A program made the translations under genes and the position numbers. 64,000 bases of DNA, taken from VXNE01 sp965208745. Its GTDB lineage: Bacteria; Pseudomonadota; Gammaproteobacteria; Pseudomonadales; Azotimanducaceae. Numbering within the stretch: the stretch's first letter is position 1; the number at the start of each line of letters is the position of its first letter. Below, piece by piece: positions 18,417-25,624 of this stretch. The notes below the pieces were generated by a model. It worked only from the letters and a program-made list of their open reading frames with translations, was not told where the DNA came from and made no database searches. Where the stretch lies: contig CBDBPN010000004.1 in assembly GCA_965208745.1 (NCBI GenBank), positions 1,550,001 through 1,614,000 on the forward strand, given 5' to 3'.

Positions 18417-18806
18417 ATGGGACTGACGACGAAGATCGAACTGCGGAACCCGCGTCGTCCGGACCTGCCGCCGGTGGAGATCGACGCGCTCGCCGACACC
18501 GGCAGCGACCTCATGTGCATTCCGCCTCGGCTGCAGCGGCAACTCGACCTTGAGGAGGCTGAAATCCGGACCATCGTGCTGGCCGACGGCACCCGGAGGT
18601 CCGTGCCCTACGTCGGTCCGCTGCAACTGCGTTTCGCCAACCGGACGGGGTTTGGCGGCGCACTCGTCATGGGTGACCAGCCCCTGCTCGGCGCCATCGC
18701 CATGCAGGACATGGATCTCGTGGTGATTCCACGCACGCGGAGGGTCGCGGTGAATCCCGCGAGCCCGGATGCCGCGACCGTGAGCGCGCGGCGATCGGCG
18801 GCCTGA
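18417..18806 (+). CDS. Clan AA (retropepsin-like) aspartic protease
   Basis: A 129-residue protein. The ATG at 18417 is favoured over upstream in-frame starts because GGAGGG lies just before it (18408-18412) and the family domain begins at once. The catalytic triad ALADTGSDLMCIP (Asp27-Thr28-Gly29) is typical of bacterial retroviral-type aspartic protease homologues; a later hydrophobic-hydrophobic-Gly (LLGAIAM) corresponds to the flap-end helix motif. No signal peptide, so it is probably cytoplasmic. Its stop is 3 bases before a small membrane coiled-coil protein, making a likely two-gene unit. Substrate unknown. Confidence 0.8.
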   Translation: MGLTTKIELRNPRRPDLPPVEIDALADTGSDLMCIPPRLQRQLDLEEAEIRTIVLADGTRRSVPYVGPLQLRFANRTGFGGALVMGDQPLLGAIAMQDMDLVVIPRTRRVAVNPASPDAATVSARRSAA

Positions 18807-18809
18807 GCA

Positions 18810-19094
18810 ATGCGTGACCAGACGTTGGCCCGGGTCAAGGACATCGCGGTGACGGCCGGCGCGGTGGTCACCGTGCTGGCGGGACTCCTTGCGGCGCTCG
18901 ACTACATGCTGGAGGCGAAGCTCGATGCGAAGCTCGAACCCGTGAAGAGCGGGATCACGTCGATCCGCGAGGACTTGCGGGAGATGAACGAGCGACACGA
19001 GCGACGTTTCGTGCGGCTCGAGAACCTGCTCGTCCGGTTGGAGAACCTCCACTTGGCTCCAGCGGCCCACGCCCCACCAGAAAGCGAGGCCTGA
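18810..19094 (+). CDS. Small membrane-anchored coiled-coil protein
   Basis: A 94-residue protein of unknown function. Residues 12-30 (IAVTAGAVVTVLAGLLAAL) form one transmembrane helix. The following ~50 residues are charged with heptad-like spacing (LEAKLDAKLEPVKSGITSI, EDLREMNERHERRFVRLENL), predicting a cytoplasmic or periplasmic coiled coil, and the end is Ala/Pro-rich. It follows the aspartic-protease gene by 3 bases and probably shares its transcript, so it may be a partner or substrate. No family is recognised. Confidence 0.55.
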   Translation: MRDQTLARVKDIAVTAGAVVTVLAGLLAALDYMLEAKLDAKLEPVKSGITSIREDLREMNERHERRFVRLENLLVRLENLHLAPAAHAPPESEA

Positions 19095-19097
19095 CCC

Positions 19098-20081
19098 TTA
19101 CCTCGCGCCGCTCCCATCGCCGAGCAGTCCATTCGCCACCGCCCAGCGCATCGCCCCCCGAACGTCGATCACCCACGGTCCGTCGCGGCGGATCGACACC
19201 GTCGCGGAACGTCCGTGGCGCAGCCAGTGATCCCGGTCGCCGTCGAGGGCTAGCACGCCCTTGCCCTGGAACACCACCGGCGTGTCGAACGGGATACGCG
19301 TCACGCCCGAGACCTCCACCCGCTCGAAGAGCCCCGGTGACAGCGGCGCGTGGACCGGCCGCCCCGGTCCGACTTCGACCAGCAGCCCTGCGTCGTCTTT
19401 CGCGTCCACCACCTCCAGGAGCCCGCCGATCGGGGACATGCCGATGGCGTCCGGCTCCGCCCGGGTCAGCAGGAGGCGACTCAGCTTCGCGGCATCGAAC
19501 GGGAGAAGGTTGCCGACGAAGTCACCTTCGAGCTGCGCCGCGTCGACGAGCCCCAGGTCCGTGACGCCGTCCGAGAAACGTACGTGCAGGAGCTTGCAGC
19601 GTTCGCGGCGCGTATCCATTTCGCCACGCGCCGCGAGGCCCGCGACCATGCCGGCGATCGTCGGTTCCGCGAGCGTCGGGAAGACATTGTTCGTGCCCGT
19701 CGAGAGCGGAATGAGGTTGACGTCACGCGCCGCGCGCGCGAACGCCCGGTTCGTGCCGTCGCCCCCGAGGGTCACCACGGTTCCGACTCCCGCAGTGAGG
19801 AACGCCGCCACCGCTGCCTCGGTGTCGCGCGCATCGTGGCGGAGCTCCGTCCGGAGCACGTGGACGCGCGCGGACAGCGGCAGCAGCGACAGCGCCATCG
19901 ACGCGATGCGGAAGGGCTCCGCCGTGACGTAGATGTCGCGGACGCCGACCGCGTCCGCGCCGGCCGCGACCCGGGCGACGATGTCGCGCTTGGCCTCGTG
20001 GGTCATGTTCGTCGCGCGTGCCGCCAGGCGGCGCACGTCCCGCCCGGACATGGGATTCACGCAGATCGCGATGGCGGACAC
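19098..20081 (-). CDS. ATP-NAD kinase-like protein
   Basis: A 327-residue protein with the NAD-kinase/diacylglycerol-kinase fold: GGDGT at residues 106-110 followed by NRAFARA, and STGTNNVFP at 127-135, the nucleotide-binding loop. The N-terminus VSAIAICVNPMSGRDVRRLA fits the AcoX/ATP-NAD-kinase group rather than classical NadK. The chosen start is GTG 20081; upstream in-frame sequence is the antisense/other-frame part of the S9 peptidase. It begins 18 bases after the peptidase stop. A role in NADP supply is plausible, but AcoX-type members are not all proven kinases. Confidence 0.78.
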   Translation of the reverse strand: MSAIAICVNPMSGRDVRRLAARATNMTHEAKRDIVARVAAGADAVGVRDIYVTAEPFRIASMALSLLPLSARVHVLRTELRHDARDTEAAVAAFLTAGVGTVVTLGGDGTNRAFARAARDVNLIPLSTGTNNVFPTLAEPTIAGMVAGLAARGEMDTRRERCKLLHVRFSDGVTDLGLVDAAQLEGDFVGNLLPFDAAKLSRLLLTRAEPDAIGMSPIGGLLEVVDAKDDAGLLVEVGPGRPVHAPLSPGLFERVEVSGVTRIPFDTPVVFQGKGVLALDGDRDHWLRHGRSATVSIRRDGPWVIDVRGAMRWAVANGLLGDGSGAR

Positions 20082-20098
20082 GCGGCGGTCTCGTGCCG

Positions 20099-22042
20099 TC
20101 AATCGAGCAGGTAGCGAGTGAGAAACAGCGCCGTGGCGGCAAGCTGATAGTCGCGGTTGAGCTTCTTGCGGAAGCCGTGGCCCTCGTCCCGCGCCAGCAC
20201 GTACCACACGGGCACGTCCCGCGCGCGCAGCGCCGCCACGATCTGTTCGCTTTCGCTCGCCGGGACACGGGGATCGTTCAGTCCCTGGGAGATGAGCAGG
20301 GGCCGGGTGATGCGGTCCACGTGGTTGAGGGGCGAAATGCTCTGAAGGAACGCGCGCATCTCGGGGTCGCGCTCGTCGCCGTACTCCACCCTGCGCAGGT
20401 CGCGCCGATAGTCCTGCGTGTTGGTGAGGAACGTGACGAAGTTGCTGATGCCCACGCGCTCGACGCCGGCCTTGAGCCGGTCCCCGAAATGCACCATGGA
20501 GGCAAGCACCATGTAGCCGCCGTACGAGCCGCCGCTGACGGCCACGCGTTGTCCATCCAGATCGGGACGCCCGTCGATCCAGTCCAGCAACGCCCCGATG
20601 TCCCGTACACTGTCCTCGCGCAGCATGCCGTTGTCGAGCGACCGCCAAGTGCGCCCGTATCCCGCGGAACCGCGGACGTTCGGGGCGACCACGGCGACGC
20701 CGAGCTCGTTGACGAAGAACTGCGTCGAGTACGAAAAGGCCGGCCGGAACTGGGCCTCCGGGCCCCCGTGGATGCTGACGAGGACCGGGTGCGGCCCCGG
20801 ACCCCGCGGGCGGAACACGAACGCCGGAACGCGCCGGCCGTCGAAGCTCGGGTAGTCGACCAGTTCCGGCGCCACCAGGTCGTTCGCGTCGAGCCCCCCG
20901 AGTTCGCTCTGCGTCCACCGGGTCAGGCTCCCGGTCTCGAGTTCGACGCCGTAGACGTCCGCGGGTGCCGCCGCGTGGTTCACCACGAACGCCAGGGCGT
21001 CGCCGGCAGCGCTGAAGCCCAGGGCGTAGACGATACCTTCGGGCAGTTCCGGCAACGGCACCGGGTCGAGGTCCGGGAGCGCGAACACCCGCGGTCGCCC
21101 CAAGCCGCCTTCGTTGACCGTGAATGCGAGCCATTCGCGGTTCCGGGATACCGTGAACTCCTCCACGTCCCAGGGGATGTCCGCGGTCAACGTCTCGACA
21201 CGGCCCGTGCCGAGATCCAGCCGGTGCAGCCCCACGAACTCGCCGCCCAGGTCCGACGTGAACAGGACGCGTTCCCCGCCGCTTTCGTAACGCGCTTCCA
21301 CGATCGACGCGCGGCCAAGGCCTTCGAGAAGCCTGCGCGTGTTCCCCGACGCCAGGTCCACCTCGTGCAGGGTGGACTCGTCGATGGATACGTACTGGCG
21401 CACGAGCACGCGCGTCTCGTCCGGCGACCAGTCCACGGCCGTCCAGCCGACGCCCCGCCCTTCGAGCGCGACCGAGACACGGCCGTCGACCACTCCCGAT
21501 CCCATTTCCCGCACGTGGATGTCCCAGTCCACCCCGTTCCGTTCGGTGGTCGTGTACGCGAAACGGCGGCCGCTCGCCGCCCAGGCGATGTCGGAGTAGC
21601 GGGAGCGCCCGTCGGTCAGGAGGGTCGACTCCCCCGTGACGAGGTCCAGCCAGAAGAACTGGAAGAACTCCGAGCCGCCGACATCCTTGACGTACAGGAA
21701 CCCTCCCGCGTCCGGCTCGGGGCTCACAGCGGCGGCGGCCACAGGTTCCTCGAAGAACGTGATCTGGTTGCGCATGCCGAGCGGCTCGTCGACGCGATGC
21801 AGTTGCGCGGTGTTGCCGAAACGCGTGCTGATCAGGATGCCGTCACCGAGCCAACCGAGAAACACCGCCGAGCGCGTGTTCTGGTAGGCCTCGAGCCGCG
21901 TGACGAGTTCGGCTGGCAGGCGCGGCACCCCTTCGATGACGAGCTGTCCGAACACGTTCGGCGGCGCGGACGTCGGGCCGGTTGCGCACGCGGCCGCGCA
22001 GAGCAGTGCGGCCAGGCCCAGGGTCTTCCCGCGGGCAATCAC
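20099..22042 (-). CDS. S9 family prolyl oligopeptidase-type serine peptidase
   Basis: A 647-residue exported peptidase. Start GTG 22042 overlaps the folA stop (GTGA) and gives a hydrophobic signal (LGLAALLCAAACATG) whose final Cys could be lipidated, though the -3 residue is Ala rather than Leu. Residues ~40-390 form a beta-propeller; the alpha/beta-hydrolase domain follows. The triad is Ser506 (GGSYGGYM), Asp590 (GLNDPRVP) and His622 (DEGHGF). The group (acylaminoacyl-peptidase-like S9C) degrades short peptides in the periplasm or at the surface. Coupling to folA is positional, not functional. Confidence 0.9.
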   Translation of the reverse strand: MIARGKTLGLAALLCAAACATGPTSAPPNVFGQLVIEGVPRLPAELVTRLEAYQNTRSAVFLGWLGDGILISTRFGNTAQLHRVDEPLGMRNQITFFEEPVAAAAVSPEPDAGGFLYVKDVGGSEFFQFFWLDLVTGESTLLTDGRSRYSDIAWAASGRRFAYTTTERNGVDWDIHVREMGSGVVDGRVSVALEGRGVGWTAVDWSPDETRVLVRQYVSIDESTLHEVDLASGNTRRLLEGLGRASIVEARYESGGERVLFTSDLGGEFVGLHRLDLGTGRVETLTADIPWDVEEFTVSRNREWLAFTVNEGGLGRPRVFALPDLDPVPLPELPEGIVYALGFSAAGDALAFVVNHAAAPADVYGVELETGSLTRWTQSELGGLDANDLVAPELVDYPSFDGRRVPAFVFRPRGPGPHPVLVSIHGGPEAQFRPAFSYSTQFFVNELGVAVVAPNVRGSAGYGRTWRSLDNGMLREDSVRDIGALLDWIDGRPDLDGQRVAVSGGSYGGYMVLASMVHFGDRLKAGVERVGISNFVTFLTNTQDYRRDLRRVEYGDERDPEMRAFLQSISPLNHVDRITRPLLISQGLNDPRVPASESEQIVAALRARDVPVWYVLARDEGHGFRKKLNRDYQLAATALFLTRYLLD

Positions 22043-22542
22043 GGAAGCCGGTCCAGTATGCGAATGGTGAACGGGTAGGCGTGCCGGTCGTCCGCCGGAT
22101 GGTTCTCGACGGCGACCACTTCGAAGTCCACGAACTCGAGCGGGGGGAAGAAGGTGTCGCCCTCCAGCTCCGCATCCACCAGGGTGACGTAGAGCCGGTC
22201 CGCGCGCGGCAGCGAGAGCGCGTAGACGTCCGCGCCGCCGGCCACGAAGCACTCGTTGACCCCGTCCGCCTCGCATCTTTCCCCAGCGAGCCGGAACGCC
22301 GTGTCGAGGTCCGGCGCCGCCACGATGCCGTCCGCCCGGAACCCCGAACGCGAGACCACGATGTTCGTGCGGCCCGGGAGGGGGCGGTCGAGCGTCTCGA
22401 ACGTGCGGCGTCCCATGATGACGGGCTTCCCCATGGTGGTGGACATGAAGAACGTCCGGTCCTTCGGCAGCCGCCACGGCAGCCCGTCTCCGCGTCCGAT
22501 GACGCGGTTCCTGGCCATGGCCCAGATCAGCGAGATGCGCAT
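22039..22542 (-). CDS. folA: Dihydrofolate reductase
   Basis: Reduces dihydrofolate to tetrahydrofolate with NADPH. It is 167 residues. Diagnostic segments: MRISLIWAMARNRVIGRGDG at the N-terminus, LPWRLPKDRTFF (the acidic substrate-binding residue is Asp in PKDRTFF), VIMGRRTFETL and the NADPH loop CFVAGGADVYA. In many Gammaproteobacteria folA lies close to thyA; here the two are separated by about 18 kb holding the RiPP locus. Its stop overlaps the S9 peptidase start. Confidence 0.96.
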   Translation of the reverse strand: MRISLIWAMARNRVIGRGDGLPWRLPKDRTFFMSTTMGKPVIMGRRTFETLDRPLPGRTNIVVSRSGFRADGIVAAPDLDTAFRLAGERCEADGVNECFVAGGADVYALSLPRADRLYVTLVDAELEGDTFFPPLEFVDFEVVAVENHPADDRHAYPFTIRILDRLP

Positions 22543-22569
22543 GGAGTGGCGAGTCGGTCCGGTGCGGAG

Positions 22570-22946
22570 TCAACAACCAAGGCCCTGGGACATCCGGGCG
22601 TAGCTGGTGAGCGGGACGGCGCACATCCGGTCCCAGGCGTCCTTGTCGATCACCGCCTGCTTCAGGAGTCCCATCATCCCGTCAAACTCGTCGAGTGTGG
22701 CGTTCCCTGGAGGCGCTCTTGGATGGTCTCGTGCGGCAGTTCCGTCAGTCGCTGTATCTCCCGCACCAGGCTCGGCCAACTGCCTTCCCCCACGCCGATG
22801 ACCGGGATGCGGGAGTCGTAGACGTGGTGCGGCTCGTGGTCCGGGTCGGGGTGAAGACGCGTCACGCTGGCGGTCGCCAGGGATCCCGCGGCGCCCCGTC
22901 CGAAGACCGCGGTCCTGCGCGGGGACGGACTGCCTGGCCGGATCAT
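22570..22946 (-). pseudogene. Remnant of flavin-dependent tryptophan-halogenase-like gene
   Basis: The upstream part (22674-22946, 90 codons) starts with a weakened FAD-binding motif (AVFGRGAAGS in place of GxGxAGW) and then carries RIPVIGVGEGSWPSL, the signature of Trp_halogenase-type flavoproteins, about 30 residues downstream as in the family. It stops after 90 residues against a family length of ~500. Around 22705-22720 a shift into another frame leads to a tail (LDEFDGMMGLLKQAVIDKD... ending SQGLGC at 22570) that I do not recognise. A truncated, frameshifted relic is the best reading. It lies beside folA at the edge of the RiPP locus, whose precursor ends in Trp. Confidence 0.6.
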
Positions 22947-22977
22947 GCCGTGACCTCCACCGGCTCGTCCAACGCCG

Positions 22978-24207
22978 TCAGAAGCTCAGCGTGAGCCCGA
23001 CGCCCACGAAGCTGTCTCGCCGACCGTCGTAGGTCGGGTCCCGCGGGTCCGCGCTCAGGGTCGCGATCGTTTCCACACGCGCCGACCAGCTATCCGACAG
23101 GCGGCGTTTCAGCTCCATGTTCAGCGCGCGGTAGTCGTGCCGCAGGTCGCTCAGGATGCCCGCCACGAACTCCGTGCCCCGCACATCGTTGAACGCGAGG
23201 AAGCCGGCGATGAACAGGTCGTTCTGCCAGACGCTGGTGGCGCGGCGTCCGCGGTCGTCGTAGTGCCATTCCGCGAGCAGGGTCAGGTCCGCTCCCGTCC
23301 CGAACAGGCCGTACACGGAGCGTTCGACACCGAAGATGGCGGCGTGGTAGGACTCCTCCGGACCGAGCAGGTTGCGCGCTCCCTCGCGCCGAATGGCTTC
23401 CACCTTGTACAGCCAGCCCTCCGTCGTCAGTTGCGCATCGATCCCGAACTGCCGAATCTGCTCGTAGTACGGGACCCATCGCGCGTTTCTCGACGAAGGC
23501 GGCGTGGGTGGAGGGCCAGGCACGAGGAGAGGTTCGCGACTCGTGCCGACGAACCCGGTCAGCCCGAGATCCAGCACGCCCACCGCGTGGCTGTAGCGGA
23601 CCGCGACATCCACGTGGCGTTCTTCGGCCCCACTCTCGTACAGGGCGTCCTCCTCGACCAGCCGGCCCGACCTGAGCCGTCCGGCACGGCCGGGAAACGT
23701 GCGCTTGCGATGATAGGGCAGCAGAAACGACTCGGCGATGCCCCAGTCCCCGGAAATCGTGAGGTGCACCATCGGCTGGCCCAGCTTGGGTCGGTCGCGG
23801 GGATGCTCGACCAGGTCAAGCTGGTTGACGATGTCCACGAGGTTGTTCAGCTCGGCCACGCCCCAGAAAACGCGGTCGACTCCCACGCGCAGCTCCCAGG
23901 CGCTGTCGCCCCAGTCGCCATGGGTCAACAGGTAGGCCTCGCGCAGGTCCGTGTGGGTGCGATGGGAGTCCGCGCTGTCGTATCGATGCAGCGGCGTGAG
24001 CGTAAAGCTGGCGCGGGGTCCCACGTCCGCGTACAGGGTCGGTTCGGCCACGAACCCGGCGGTGCCCGCGCGCTGGCCCTCGAAGGCCGGCGACTCCGGA
24101 TACCAACGCGTCTGCACGCTCACGTCGCCGGACCAGTCGAGAACCTCCGCGTCCGCACCCGCGGCGCCCAGGATCGCGAGGGTCGCCAATGCACCGCCCA
24201 AACGCAT
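22978..24207 (-). CDS. Outer-membrane beta-barrel protein (DUF1302-like)
   Basis: A 409-residue exported protein: signal peptide MRLGGALATLAILGAAGADA, then amphipathic beta-strands throughout and a final Phe (VGVGLTLSF). Segments such as VFWGVAELNNLVDIVNQLD, KLGQPMVHLTISGDWG and LPYHRKRTFPGRAGRLRSG resemble DUF1302-type outer-membrane proteins that accompany LolA-like proteins and RND exporters. The start is ATG 24207, whose A is the last base of the upstream LolA-like TGA (1-base overlap). Probable role: outer-membrane part of a lipid or hydrophobic-product export route. The matching RND gene may be the one at 38536, 14 kb away. Confidence 0.75.
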   Translation of the reverse strand: MRLGGALATLAILGAAGADAEVLDWSGDVSVQTRWYPESPAFEGQRAGTAGFVAEPTLYADVGPRASFTLTPLHRYDSADSHRTHTDLREAYLLTHGDWGDSAWELRVGVDRVFWGVAELNNLVDIVNQLDLVEHPRDRPKLGQPMVHLTISGDWGIAESFLLPYHRKRTFPGRAGRLRSGRLVEEDALYESGAEERHVDVAVRYSHAVGVLDLGLTGFVGTSREPLLVPGPPPTPPSSRNARWVPYYEQIRQFGIDAQLTTEGWLYKVEAIRREGARNLLGPEESYHAAIFGVERSVYGLFGTGADLTLLAEWHYDDRGRRATSVWQNDLFIAGFLAFNDVRGTEFVAGILSDLRHDYRALNMELKRRLSDSWSARVETIATLSADPRDPTYDGRRDSFVGVGLTLSF

Positions 24208-25079
24208 CAACGGACGCGTCGGAGGGCCGTCTGGGTGAATTCCCCGTCATCCAGATTGGTGCGGAACTGGAAGTCGGTCCACTCGAGGACCGTACTCGCG
24301 CCGGTCAGGTGATTCACCATGGTCTGTCGACCCGCACGCCAGTACTGGTCCAGGTACCGCCGATAGTCCTCGAGGGTGAGCGTCTTCAGGTGGGAGCCCT
24401 TGCGGTCGTAAAGCTCCATCTTCCAGGTCCGGAGTTCCCCCGTGTCCTGCCACACCACCTTCCGGCTGTAGCCGGATTTCTCGTCCAGGGGAACCTGCTC
24501 GGTCACGGTGCAGGTGAGGTCGCCGCACGCCTCGTCGCGCAGATACGCGTACGTGTACTCCTCAACCTCCGGAGGGCTCATGTCCTCGTACGAGAACTCG
24601 CTGCCCATGAACGACCCCGAACGCCTCCCCGCGCTGATGCGCTTCACCCGCTTCAGGGCGGGCAGGTACAGCCACTGGTCGTCCTGGGCATTGATGTGCG
24701 CGTGGGTCAGGAGGGCCGTGCCCCGCACGTCCCGCGGCTGGTCGAACACGAACAGGCTCCTGTCGCCGTCTTCCGGCACCTCCAGCACCTTGAAGCGCAT
24801 CTGCCGGACGCTCTCGCGGCCATGCCGGTCGCGCAGCACCATCGTCATGGCCGCGGTGAAGTCCCCGAAGCCGTCGTTGCGGGCGCTCGCCTCCTGCGCG
24901 AGTCGGAGGCCCTTCTCTGCCGGTGTTTCGTCCTGGGCCCGAGCATCCGCGTTCGCGAAGCAGACGCCTGCGAGGCAGAACACCAGGACGCGGCGCGCAC
25001 CCTGCCGGGGGGATGGCAGGCTTTTCCGTCGGCCTGGCTCGACGGGTCGGTCTGCCGCTCTGCGTCGGTCAGGCAACAT
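24207..25079 (-). CDS. LolA-like outer-membrane lipoprotein-sorting protein
   Basis: A periplasmic protein of the LolA-like fold found with MMPL/RND transporters. Conserved blocks: MRFKVLEVPEDGDRSLFVFD, LPALKRVKRI, SGSFMGSEFSYEDM and WKMELYDRKGSHLKTLTL. An open frame reaches 25112, but a -10-like TACAAT sits at 25112-25117 on this strand, so ATG 25079 is preferred (290 residues). A GTG at 24989 would start right at the signal peptide (VLVFCLAGVCFANADARA) and is also possible. It is coupled to the outer-membrane barrel gene downstream and is divergent from the RiPP precursor gene. Confidence 0.8.
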   Translation of the reverse strand: MLPDRRRAADRPVEPGRRKSLPSPRQGARRVLVFCLAGVCFANADARAQDETPAEKGLRLAQEASARNDGFGDFTAAMTMVLRDRHGRESVRQMRFKVLEVPEDGDRSLFVFDQPRDVRGTALLTHAHINAQDDQWLYLPALKRVKRISAGRRSGSFMGSEFSYEDMSPPEVEEYTYAYLRDEACGDLTCTVTEQVPLDEKSGYSRKVVWQDTGELRTWKMELYDRKGSHLKTLTLEDYRRYLDQYWRAGRQTMVNHLTGASTVLEWTDFQFRTNLDDGEFTQTALRRVR

Positions 25080-25111
25080 CCGCGCAGATCCTTGAGGTAG
25101 ACAGCGCCTCA

Positions 25112-25149
25112 TTGTAGCTTGACTCTCCGAAGCGCCCCCTAGCAGAATC
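25112..25149 (+). promoter_or_regulatory. Candidate promoter of the RiPP precursor gene
   Basis: TTGACT at 25119-25124 and CAGAAT at 25143-25148 with an 18-base spacer resemble a sigma-70 promoter reading towards the precursor, leaving a leader of about 100 bases. On the opposite strand TACAAT at 25112-25117 could be a -10 for the LolA-like gene, though no good -35 was seen. The two signals sit back to back. Confidence 0.35.
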
Positions 25150-25241
25150 CCTCCAGCGACGGCTCCGCGGTTGCGCGGCGTCGCAGGGTCGTGCTAGCGT
25201 TTCCGATAGTCCATCTGTTAGGGGCCGTTCGAAACACGGAC

Positions 25242-25250
25242 GAGGAGGAG
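25242..25250 (+). promoter_or_regulatory. Strong ribosome-binding site of the RiPP precursor gene
   Basis: GAGGAGGAG ends 4 bases before the ATG at 25255. It is one of the best Shine-Dalgarno matches in the window and fits high-level translation of a small precursor. Confidence 0.75.
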
Positions 25251-25254
25251 TCCC

Positions 25255-25506
25255 ATGAAGAGTGGCGATGAAATGCTTCAGCAGATCGTCGAGAAATGCG
25301 CTCTGGAACCGGATTTCCGGCAGCAGCTTCTTTCGGATCCGAAAACCACCATCTCCGAGGAGTTGGGCATCGCGATCCCGGAGTCGATGACGATCCAGGT
25401 GCATGAGAGCGACTTGCAGACCGTGCATCTCGCGTTACCGCCGGATCCGTTCATCACCGAGGAGCAGCTCGAAGCCATCTCGGCCGGCCTCTGCTGCTGC
25501 TGGTAG
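25255..25506 (+). CDS. NHLP-type RiPP/TOMM precursor peptide with LCCCW core
   Basis: An 83-residue precursor. Residues 1-78 match the nitrile-hydratase-alpha-like leader (NHLP) family: an amphipathic start, PDFRQQLLSDPKTTISEELG (19-38), IQVHE, LALPPDP (60-65), and the C-terminal leader motif EEQLEAISAG. Nitrile-hydratase catalytic Cys residues are absent, so it is a precursor and not an enzyme. After the GG-like Ala77-Gly78 only five residues remain, Leu79-Cys-Cys-Cys-Trp83. The neighbouring YcaO/E1 fusion would convert Cys to thiazolines, and the C39-peptidase ABC exporter would cut after Gly78. The product is therefore probably a very short peptide with up to three thiazol(in)es and a terminal Trp. 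It lies on the strand opposite to the biosynthetic operon, with its own promoter, strong ribosome-binding site and terminator. Confidence 0.9.
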   Translation: MKSGDEMLQQIVEKCALEPDFRQQLLSDPKTTISEELGIAIPESMTIQVHESDLQTVHLALPPDPFITEEQLEAISAGLCCCW

Positions 25507-25572
25507 GCCCGGGTCTTCTTGTGAGCGGGCGGGCGTCCCACGTCCGCATGCATCGGTAGGTCAACAGAACAT

Positions 25573-25608
25573 CCCTTTGCCCGGCTCCGGGCAAGGGGGT
25601 TTGCTTTG
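25573..25608. terminator. Rho-independent-type terminator between convergent genes
   Basis: CCCTTTGCCCG at 25573-25583 pairs with CGGGCAAGGGG at 25588-25598 (one G-U pair) around a 4-base loop, followed by TTTGCTTTG. It lies 66 bases after the precursor stop and 26 bases after the stop of the convergent 372-residue gene on the other strand, so it may serve both. It is the clearest terminator in the window. Confidence 0.7.
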
Positions 25609-25624
25609 CCTCGCCACAGCCGCT

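Noticed and set aside
22695..22994. Plus-strand frame across the halogenase relic
   Set aside because: No homology or ribosome-binding site; the minus strand carries the recognisable IGVGEGSWP signature.
25255..25506. Reading the precursor as a nitrile hydratase alpha fragment
   Set aside because: The metal-binding Cys motif of nitrile hydratase is absent, the length is that of a leader plus core, and the neighbourhood is RiPP-specific.
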